Assembly (NCBI RefSeq): GCF_964340395.1
Contig: NC_135560.1
Location: forward strand, 16,662,598-16,722,597
Reading direction: 5' to 3'
Origin: Glandiceps talaboti
Taxonomy: Eukaryota > Hemichordata > Enteropneusta > Spengelidae
DNA length: 60,000 bases
Position numbers and translations under genes: made by a program. This document shows, piece by piece, positions 11,351 to 22,400 of the stretch (the first letter of the stretch is position 1; every line of letters begins with the position of its first letter). Below the pieces are notes generated by a model. The model was not told the DNA's origin. It did no database searches and saw nothing but the letters and a program-made list of their open reading frames with translations.

Positions 11351-12180
11351 TGCCTATGCTTGGATCTGAGCTGAACTCCAAAATACTAGCTAAGCACACA
11401 ACTGACACCCTCAGAACAGAGGTCAACATCTCCAAACCACCACATTATCCAATATCTTGTCACACTGTTCCCATTTATTCTTGAGACCCACTCTTCTACG
11501 CACATCATAACTAACAGTCAATTCACTGCATTTCACTGGTTATCATATTACTATACAATGTGGCAGTGGGATTTGGAACCGGTGGCAGTAGTGGAACCAT
11601 GCTAAAATCACAAAATAATGCAACGTTACACAAAAACATGAGTCAAAGTAAAATGTAATAGTAATACTCCGCTAATTTCTATTTTCTAAGATAAAAGTGA
11701 TCCCCAATCCCTGGCCCTCCCCTTGTGGGGGCCAATGCTTGGGAAGCTCTGAAATCTGATCCGTACCGCTAGAATGGTTAACCTTACACCATGGATGTAT
11801 AACGTGTAAAAGGGGAGACCCTTGTACCTCCCACGTGCTTATTGACTTCACCTATATACCAAAAGAAATATCGAAGGTTCGTCGAAAAGGGGGGACAAAA
11901 CAGCAGGCTTTCCTGTCACCACACCGTACCGGACACTGCTTAGACCTGTTCATAACAATCGTGTATTGTTACAACGCGACACGAGCGAAAACTGCCGCCG
12001 ATATTTACATGCATGCCATAGCTTTTGTGTACTTGTTTCCGCGAACCAAGGAAGTTTTATTTCATATCTACTCTCAACAACAATTTTTTTTCTGTTTCGA
12101 AAAACGACGCATCCTTCCCAGCGGGGGTGGTACCAGTGACCAGCTCAGTGATATGGTTGTGTGGCCAGTGCTGGAATCCC
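11351..12180. other. non-coding stretch upstream of A2M-like gene
   Basis: No recognisable exon. A frame at 11835-12206 runs into the CCCATTTTAGACC repeat and has no known domain, so I treat it as unassigned. Confidence 0.4.
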
Positions 12181-12445
12181 CAGGCCCCATTTTAGACCCA
12201 CTTTGAACAGAAATCAGTACCCCATTTTAGATCATTACAGGTTCTAAAATGATGAATGTTTTAACCAACATACATTTTCTTTAGGAGGCAACCGTTTGGG
12301 GCAATATAATGGCAGTTATTTGGTATAGGACAATGGACCACATTTTAGACCAAGCAAAATCGAATATAATGCAGTGGACCCGGTTTTCGACTTTTCAGCT
12401 CGAAAAAACCAAGACCCCATTTTAGACCAAATGGCTAGAAACGCA
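12181..12445. repeat. cluster of CCCCATTTTAGACC motifs
   Basis: Four near-identical copies of a 14-16 base motif (about 12187, 12222, 12338 and 12416), separated by 35-115 bases, with one partial inverted copy near 12240. The spacing is irregular, so this is a dispersed-motif repeat rather than a simple tandem array. Confidence 0.7.
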
Positions 12446-12638
12446 CCCTAAAGGACAGCACATATAAGGGGGAGTAACCCCCCCCCCCCTCTCCGGCCTA
12501 CCCACTCTTTCCCACGTAACCAGACCAGACGGTTCTTCCCTAATCATCGCTTTATCTCTGTACTGAATAATCGTAGTCACAAGTGTCTGTGACCGAAAAT
12601 CAGACATATATTCTGAATTTCTCGGCGAACTTGCTGTT

Positions 12639-12679
12639 ACCTTGGAGGAATTATACTGTCAGTATAATTCCTCCAAGGT
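12639..12679. repeat. perfect palindrome, 20-bp arms, 1-nt centre
   Basis: ACCTTGGAGGAATTATACTG at 12639-12658 is followed, after a single T, by its exact reverse complement at 12660-12679. Confidence 0.95.
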
Positions 12680-12689
12680 GTTACTGAAT

Positions 12690-13080
12690 TTGGAATTTTT
12701 AGTTGGGATCTCCGTAATGCATCCGACATATATCCATTGACGAAAATCTCTGCTCTCCACTGTCTCCCTCAGCAGTATCGTATAAACATGGATGCAGCTC
12801 AGGGAAGAAATAACCTTCTGGACCGGCCTTCGAGAAGTTCATTCGCCTGTTTTTCTTGGAGCAATATGGAGATCCCGTCACCCGTGTCGCCAGTCTAAAA
12901 ACACATCCAGCGGAAGTCAAAAAAGTAATCTTCCAGATTTCCCAGAATTTTACAGTCCCTGGTACGTCGTCCCTCTAATCGCATCCGGTCACTGAATGGT
13001 GAGATGTATTGTCCGAGGTGTTGTTTACATATAATCTATGACGTCACTTGGTGTAGTCCCAAAAGTTTAAACCGTGTTAC
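12690..13080. promoter_or_regulatory. GC-richer, CpG-containing region; candidate regulatory island
   Basis: Base composition is visibly richer in G, C and CpG than the flanks. It contains a TGACGTCA site (about 13038) and a strong 5' splice-site-like CTG^GTACGT near 12961. Short open frames exist on both strands (+ 12792-12995, - 12699-12920). It may be a distal promoter, a 5' UTR exon or a divergent first exon; I cannot decide between these from sequence. Confidence 0.3.
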
Positions 13081-13305
13081 TTTTGCTGCGCGTAGTAATA
13101 TTCTTCTACCAAAATATTATTATGATACTAATATTGATGTTTTCATACCTTCTAAGCTCAATAATTAATATTTGTTTACTTATCACGTAAAATGGTAACC
13201 CATCTCACTTCCATTGTTCATTTTAGAAGGACCTACCAAGAAAAGTAGTGCGCGTATGCATATATCTTCAAACATCAACAGTAGTGATGACGCCTTTGCG
13301 AAACC

Positions 13306-13313
13306 TTATAAAT
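13306..13313 (+). promoter_or_regulatory. TATA-like element of the A2M-like gene
   Basis: TTATAAAT lies 110 bases upstream of the proposed start codon at 13424, which would leave an 80-90 base 5' UTR. It is inferred from position and motif only. Confidence 0.4.
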
Positions 13314-13423
13314 CAACAGTTGATCAGCTCGCGTTAAGTTTCACATATTGCACACCAAGCGAGAGACGTACGGAATCTTACTATCGAAAGATTTTGGTGC
13401 TTTTTCGAATAATATCAACCACG

Positions 13424-13482
13424 ATGCGGGAGGTTGCCGTCATTGTGATGGCGCTGCTTGCAGTCCAAGTCAACTGCGAAAG
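13424..13482 (+). CDS. A2M-like exon 1 (signal peptide)
   Basis: The ATG opens [19 protein letters not shown], a short hydrophobic leader with a plausible signal-peptidase site after Cys18. It ends AAAG^GTAGGA in phase 2. Confidence 0.8.
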
Positions 13483-16400
13483 GTAGGATCTAAGGAGTAA
13501 GGGGTCGAAACATCCCAAATGAGCATAATTTTTTGAGAAATGTTTCTTGTTGAACTTGTTGTCAATGTTAGTTTTTTGCATGTGTTTCTCAAAGATGCAC
13601 GAAGTGTGCCTCTGACCCATCTTCATCTGTACTAAGGTTGGAGTTTTAGATGTATTGTAAAACAAATGGGTCATAAAACACTGGGTTTGGGTGGGGAGGG
13701 TCAGTATGGTTTGATGGCCGAAATGTATAAGCGTTTGTTTGATTTTTTGGAGTTGTTTTTCTGTTTTTGATCTTCTTTCGTCCTGTAGTTTAACAGGAAA
13801 TTCCGGGTAAATGACTGACTGAACGAAAAAATATCAAAAACAGAAAGAAAGAACCACTGAAACCAAACAAACGCTACAGTTATTGCAGCTACAACGAAAT
13901 ACAACCCATCGCGTTAACTGTAGGAGTCGAGTCGCGAGCAAGTTGAAAAAACACGAGATAATCTGATAAGAACCCCACAGATCAGGGGTCGCAGAAAGAT
14001 ACGATCTCAGACAACGTGAGATTAGATAGAGCCCCTTTGTCAGTGATAATATGTGTGAAGATATTAGATTTGAGCAAGCACAGTGACGTAACTCGACCAG
14101 TGGGCAACCTCTCACGGTTATTGCCACCATCTTGGCAAGTTTCTATGGTAACACAATAGAATTTTGAATCCATGATGACATAGCATTACAGCCGATTCGA
14201 CAAAATAAAGAATGATAATGTTTACATAGATGCTGATAGGTTAAATAGTAATTGGTTTCCAACTTTGTCTCAACATTTGTTACAACATTGACAAACATTG
14301 TTGAAGTTACACTAAAACTTAGAGATAATATCAGTAGTAAACACCAGAGTGCACACACAAATTAGTCGCCTTGTCTGGAAATACTAGTCCCATGTATTTT
14401 TATAGTAAGTAATTCTACTATAAACATGTGCATTTTTTCATAGTTATAAGTTGGACTCATTCAAACACAAAATTGATGACCGAATATCTCTGAAAAGACA
14501 GCAATACTTAGTCAATGAAAAGTAGACAACTCCTTGTGCACTATACATGTATGGAACTATAACCATGATACATGATACATGTAAAGTTGTCTATACATTC
14601 AGGCAAACCTATCAGTATCCAACTGTGATTAGATCATAAAATCTTCAAGTACTTCACTGTACACTTCCACAAGTGAAGCAAACTTGGAGACTAACTTAGA
14701 AACCAATACTAAACAATATTGTTCTTTTGTCCAATCAGCTGTAACAAGTGTCTGGCCACTCATTACGTACATGGTATGTCTTCTCTAATATATGTGGCAA
14801 AGACAAGAAGAGTTGTACTTTAAAACAAGTTGTACATGATTGATTTTGGTCATTCAAAAACCTCATCATTATTACCCTTCAACATCTCTGTCTTACCATG
14901 TAACAACAGAGAAAGTCAAGACAGTATTAGCAGTAGGGTAAAAATGATGCCAACATCAGAGGTTATCCCATCAAGGCTTGCAGGATATCCCCAAAATGGC
15001 TAAACAAGTGCCAAGTGCAGTGGTGTCACTTTACAAAATTTCAAATTTGAGCATGCTAGAGATGTTATTTCTCATCCAAACTGTTATGTAAGTTGATAGC
15101 AATAATCAATACCAGTGTACTTAGGAGGAAGAAATAAGCCTGGCTGGACATATCCTATAAGTTTTCAAGATATACATGTACTGAAAGAAGATATCAGTAA
15201 TCTTTTGAGACAGAATTCAAGGCAACAAGAGTCTGAAATAGCCAAAGTAACTTTAAGCAAGAAATCTGTTTACACTTGTAATTAAAATTAATGTATGCTT
15301 AACAATTATTATATATTTTCTTAATAGGGGTCATATCATCACAGTCCCCAAAGTACTGGTTCATGGATCAACAGAGAAAGTGTGCATAACACCAGTTGAT
15401 ATGACAGGTTTGGAAATCAAAGTTGATATTGAGATTGGACCTGAAAGTCCTGAATATGAGAACAACACAGTGGAATTCACTTCACAATATGTAATGACAG
15501 ACAAAGATCACTGTATTGATATTCAGGTAAAGGGTGGCTTTATGATATTTCTCTATTTCTCATGACTTGACTGACTATTATTAGTACTAGTATTTCTTAA
15601 ATCTTGCATCAAATTAAAACATAATAAATGATAATTGTCCTTTGACAATAGCTGATAAAAATCAAACAACTTTACTGATGGCTGGCAAGCTTTGATCTAT
15701 CTGTCTGTGTGGAAATCTTCATATTTCACTACATTGTTTACATCATTTTAACAGTTGGGGGTTTACTCATTTGCATCAACAACTTGGGGTGAGTATCTAG
15801 ACGGACTTTGTAAAGCAAGTGGTTACATAGTACTGGTACATTCTGACTTTATGTTCAGGTATAGAGAATTTCAATATGGGAGGAAAAGTTGTTGACAATT
15901 CTCGGTACCTAAAGTAGCTTTTATATTAGCTCATACTAGAGGGTCAAACTACAACAAGGTCAACTTGTTCTCATGCGTGCCTGTAATAATGTATGTAAAG
16001 TGCATGGAGCAAAAGTCATGATAGCAACCTGGAAATGGAGTAGTCATTATTTTTATGCTGCGCCTGGGCAATAATATTCATTTCAGGTACAGAGGGTTGT
16101 TCAATTCCATTGTTAACTTATAATCCTATGGTATTGTATTACTACTGTCTTATCAGTTGAGCCATCAATTGGGATACAATGAAAGCATGTTTTGTTCTGG
16201 ATCAACCTTTTCTATAGCTCTTCCAGTTGACTGTATTTCAAAACCAAAATTTAATACTGATGTTACGTTGGCCTGTAATAATTGGCAAAATGAATTTAAC
16301 AATCACAATATGCCAATCATGAATTTGAAGATGACAGAATTCTTAGTAGGACATCATATTCCTCAAACTCAAAATGAAATAAATATATGTGATTTTTGTC

Positions 16401-19400
16401 TTCAGATTCCAGATAAGTTTAAGAATACTTATTATAATTATCGAGAGATGGCAGAAGGTAAAATCAAAGTGACTGGTACTACTACAGAACCAAATGTTCG
16501 CTTTACTGAAGAGAGTACTATCTGGTTCAAGACAGATAAGCCAACTGTTTTCATCCAAACTGACAAGCCGGTGTACAAACCAGGACAAACGGGTATGCAA
16601 ACACAAACTTTTTAATCGAAAATATAACAATAACAATACTGTTAGTTTTTATATAATGCTTTCCCACTCTGTGCTCAAAGCGCTTTACAATTATTACCCC
16701 TGGCTCGGATCTATGTCGGCACAACGGCCCTTTACACTTCCTCAACTCCCTGGGGAGCATACAATCTATCGCAGCCTTTATAAGCGCATAGGATTAAAGC
16801 ATTCGCATTGCAACCTCTATCCTACTGAGTCCCCAATTATACAGCTACATCGACTGAGGCACAGTCATGGTTCAAATCTTGCCCAAGGACTTTAGCCACT
16901 CAGAAACAAATGTCAGCGATGGATGGGGCTCGAACCTGCAGCCTGCAGATTCCAAGCCGGCCTAACCATTCACCCATCATGTCTCCACAAAAATATCTTT
17001 CTAATGCAGTCCTCATGCATAACCAAATAACCATGCATAACCAAATAACCATGCATAACCAAATAACCATGCATTCCCAAATAACCATGCATTCCCAAAT
17101 AATTACTCACTGCACAAACAAACAGTGAAAGGGCATCGGAACGCCAGTCGCCATGCAACTTAATGAGCTCAGAAGGTACCCCAGCCTCAAATGCTAGGGT
17201 AGCACCTCCCCTTCTAAGACTGTGAAGAGAAAACTTGGAAACATCTTCTCCTGCCAAACTAACCAGTTTAGAAAAAGCCCTGGATAAGGATGCTTGCGAT
17301 AAAGAAACAAGTTTACCATGTCTGATGAAGGAGAACGCTGGCGCTGTATCTGGCACCTGTACTAAGGAAAACAACCGACTGAAGGCCGCAACAGGACACA
17401 GTACACTACCTGGAGAGCTAGTAAGTGGCAGGATAAGAGCACGTTCATGACACTGCAAGGTTTTTGACCAGCGAATAGCTAACAAGACACAGTCCTTCTT
17501 GAGTATAATATCTCGGCGACAGAGCTGCCGGTCCGGATCAAACCTTTTTGCCGAAGGTGGCACCAGATTAGATTTCCTTAAAAAAGCAAAGAAACCAGTG
17601 ACAATGGCACACCACACTGCTGCATAAAAAGTATCAGAAAGGTCAATAAACCTGTTCAATCTCACCAACAAGGAAGGTGTCATAGGTAACTTCTGCTGTG
17701 GAGTGCAAGTGTTAGATTTCTTAAGACCTGCCAAGGTAAGCTTAAGCTCTATAGCGGAAAATGAATCTGTAGCGTAATTCAATAACACATGCAAGGTTTT
17801 TACACCAGAGATGTAATTAACAATTGCTCCTGAACTACGAAAGGAGCGAGAGATGAATTGTGCATACAACGAGAGGACTTCTGCAGAAGCTGGCAGGGGT
17901 AACAGACGAAAGTGAGAGCAAAACAGCAGATACGAGCGGAACTGTGTGATAAGGTTACGACGAGTACCCGGACGAAAGGCTGCCAGTCTGGTGATCCGGA
18001 GATCCTCTTTGAGTACATTCAGTTGTTGATTCACGCCTGGAAATAGGATCAAGTGTGAAAAGGATTAATGAGAGTCATGGGGAAAGACCGGAGGGAATGG
18101 GATTAAAACCATTACACCGAAGTAAGGCATCGGAAGCCTCGAGAACATGAGGCCAGCTACCGAGGAAAACAGAAACCATAAACATGCTAGTCGGCAAAAC
18201 TGGACCAAAATTGGTTTAACAAGTAAATGTGCGAAATCACAGTCTTCCAACCTAGCAAAACAGTTACCACAAACAAAGTAGGGCATACATTGACCACTGC
18301 CCCAACACAAAAATGTGCAAAGTACTGTACAATAATATCTAAGTAGCTTTACAAATCATACAATACAGAAACTGCAGGCAAAAACCCCATACCACCACGA
18401 AATATAGGCAGTATGGAAAACTAAGGTAGGTGTATAACCAATGAAATAAACTGTAAATACCTTGCACAGCTAAAAAACCTCGGAATGACATAAAAGTAAG
18501 TTAATTAAACTGAGAACAAAAAATAAAATCATGTAGCTGTGACTCGATTAAACAGAAACTACCGTTAAATAAGAAAATGTATATATGCATGAATCTGAAC
18601 GATGAGAAAAGTACTAGAACTAGAATGAAAACCCACTAAAAATCCCCGAAAAATGTACAACTACTGACTCTAGTAAGTAATGCTACAAGACAAGAAAATG
18701 ATCTAGCAATATTGGCACTATACTCAAAATGTGCAAAATGTACAAGGTGAAAGCCCTTTAAAATGGGCTAGAATAGATAAAATGCTCCTGAAGGGCCTGT
18801 ACCTCAACAAGGCCCCAATGACATGTTCTAGCAGTGAAATCTGAGGCAAAGGAAGGGTCGCGATGCCAGCGCGACAGACAGTCTGCCAATCTGTTGTCTG
18901 TTCCTGCTAAATGCACTGCTTTAAGCTCGAATTCATGCTGCGCCGCTAAAAACCAAAGCTCACGCGCTGCTGAAAGAAGTGAATCGTCTCTGCCTCTGCC
19001 AGAATTTAAAACCTGAACTACATCCAAGTTATCGCAGTAAACGCGAATTCTCTGCCCAGCCCAGGCATGGCCCCACAAGCGAGCCGCAACAACAATCGTG
19101 AGTGCTTCTAAACTATGTATGCCCAGGTTCTGCTCGGCAATGCAATCCGGGAATGTGGTGTGAAAATATTGTGACTGTGTTAATCCACCACAACCGGACA
19201 GACAGGCGTCTGTGGCTACTATACTGTCGGTGAGACACCAATCATTCTCTGGAATAATCGAAATTCCGTTATATTGTCGAATAAATAAATACCACCACTT
19301 GATATCCTTGCGAAAATTAGAGTTGAGGAAAATGTGGTGTCTGTGCGCACGAACTGAGCGTAAAGTGTGTAACATGCGGCTAATGAACAGTCGACCGGCT

Positions 19401-22400
19401 CTGACACAACCTGCAACAAACGATAACTTGCCAATAAGAACCTGTAACTCTCTCTTAGTACATTTCTTTTTCCTCAACCAACCCGCAAGAAGCATTTCAA
19501 TTTCGTCTAGTCTATCCTTAGTGACCTGCAAAGTCATTGAAACTGTATCCACTGCTATACCAATAAAGGTGAGTGAAGTGGTGGGAAAGACTGCTTTGTC
19601 AACTGCTTCCTCTACCCCCAGCTGCAACAAAAGATTGCGAAAGGCTGCAAAAGCTAAATGTGCACGATCGGTGCTATCCACACCACAGAAGTCATCCAGG
19701 AAATTAACTGCATGATAACCCTGCTCCTGAAAGATAAAAACAATCGCATTGGTTGTGCGTTGACAAGCCAATGCTGGAGAACGCAAGCCAAAAGGCAAAC
19801 GTGTATCAACAAACAAAGAATCCCTCCAAGTGTAAGCTAACAAGTGGAAGTCATGGGGATCCACTGGAAGCTGCCTGTAAGCACGCCGTAAATCAAACTT
19901 GAAAAGTAAACAACCCCTACCTAGGGTATTAATAAGCCGAGATAATGCATCTATATTTGGATAAGACAGATGAAAAGATTGACCTAAAAAGGAATCATTA
20001 GGAATGCCATCATTGACTGATGTGCCATGAGGGAAACTAAGATCCATGACTACTCTGCGATCCGCCGAACCCTTTTTCGGGACTGAGGAAAGAGGAGAAA
20101 GTGCAATGGGTACAGACAGCGGATTAGAAACCAAAGGTCCTACTGTAGCCCCAAGGGACACCTCTTTGCAAATAAACCTATCAACGTGATCAGAATATCG
20201 CAGCGCAGAAACATGATTGCGAGCTGTAGTCACTGGCAATGGGGCACACAAATAGTTGACAGGCCAACCAAATTCCAAAAATTCAAGCACCATCTTGTCA
20301 GAATAATTCTGAAGAAGAGATCGCCACTCTGAAATGACCAGACTACTTTGAACGGGAACACGCGCACCACAGTAATTCGGTTGTCCTGAAGAAAAAATTT
20401 GAGTGTGAAGGTTAACCAACCAATCAACTGACAAAGTAGACCGAGGCGGCCACAACTCCAAGGGAGGGTCGACCCAGGACGGCATCACTGCAAAATTCAC
20501 CTGTAATTGCGAATGAGAAAAATTATGTTCAAGTGCAGGATAATAAAAAACCTCATATGTACCGCCAAGGGCACATGCAGAAGTGCCACAGTCGCTATTA
20601 GGCAACGCAGGCTGCAGAAAAGGTGTACCAGGTGTACCTGCAATATTCCTACGCAGAGAAATGTCACTACTACTATGCAAATCAAATAAAGAATCCCTAA
20701 AATGAAGCCTATCAATTACATACTGATTACCATCCGAAAAGTGGCAGTTGTGACTAACTAAGTCATTCGAAACTGGAAAGTCACAACTCATCATGAAGCC
20801 TACACTATCATGAGATTCCTGCATGGATGAGCAAACACTACTGTACAAACTGCTAAATGAAGCTGACTTCACAAAATTTTGATCAAAATTACAATCATCT
20901 GTCGTCTTAAGACAAGATTCTACAGTGGAATCTGGAAAACTGTGGGCAGTACAATCCACATTAAATGTTGAAAATTGAAAACTTGCATCATATTCAAAAA
21001 CCCTGCTATCCGTACTGATTTCAGAAGAATCAGTGACTGCTAAATTAATGCTATCAGTGTTCATAGGCAAAGCAAAATGAGAACTAGAATCACATTCAAA
21101 AACCGTGCAATCAGTACTGTCTTCAAAAGAAAAATTGTCCACTAAATTACTATCAGTGTCCGTAGGCATAGCCAAATGAAAACGTGAATCGCATTCGAAA
21201 ACCTTGTAATCAGTACTGTTCTGAAAAACACAATTGTCAACTGAATTACATAAATCAGTGTTCACAGAGCTAGTACATTGTCAGTCTTTATTTGAATTGA
21301 TCTTCACATGTTGTTCTCTGTATTGTTTATCTTTAAAAGGACAGTCCGCGGCCGCATGTCTCTTTTCTTGACGACGTAAACGTAGACACGGTCCGCAGAT
21401 ATGTTTCTCTAGCTGCCCGTCAATAACATGATCTCTATTGTGCTGACAGCTATTCGACTGAAAAGCTGCGCAATACCTTGTACGACGTTCACCCTTTGTG
21501 GACGATGCGTGTGAAGAGTTTAGAGTGGGTGGATTACGCACAAACTTTGCGTGCAAATGTTCGAAATTGTCACCCCACTGCAGCTGGTTCTGCTCGAGGC
21601 ATTGCAATACAACTGAATGAAATTTACGCACTCGTTCCCATGGATACAGCAATGCATCAGTCATTATGTCCTGCAAATGTCTCAGCCGTGAAAGAGTATC
21701 CACACTACGAAGCGATGACTGAATAATTTCTAACTCCCCCACCACAAACTGGGGTATGGAGAGATCTTCATATTTTAAATCGTCCGCTTTCCCCGGCGTG
21801 GGATCTCGAACGAACTCATGCGGCCACGGAATATACACATTCACTCTATCTGTAGAACGACGAAGCGCTCCACTACGAATAGTCTTACCTTTCGATAACA
21901 ACTGTCCGCGTCCGTCAACATCATGTGACTTGTTTTTCCCGCTTCTCCTGAACATCTTGCTACTATGTTCGTTTCGCGCCTTGTTCTTTGGCTGAAATGA
22001 TGCACGTTTCTTCTTAGAGCTTGTCGTTGTATGCGAAAAACTTGAGTCCGAATCTGTCAATGTTGACGATGCCGGCGACGATACTTCCCCTTTGGACTTC
22101 CCGTACAATAAAGTGTTCATTGACCTTTCAATACGGCTTTCTCTCCTAAGGTCACCAAGGTTGTAACCCGTTTTCGCTGAATGTTCTTTCTGCGAGTTGC
22201 GTGCACGGGATGATCCCAATTGATTTGTTAAAAGGTTCAGTTGATCTGTTATAGCATCAATCTGCGTCTGCACGCCAGGCTTAGCAGTAGTTCTTGACTT
22301 ACGGTTACGATGTTTCAGTTCCTTACCCTCCGTGTTAGCAGTAGAAGCAGTGCTGTCTTCGCTGGCCGTACTCTCCGGTTCCGTGTCCGTTGTTTTACTT

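Noticed and set aside
12699-12995. Divergent first exons on both strands
   Set aside because: Frames are short, overlap in antisense and match nothing I recognise; kept only as a possible regulatory island.
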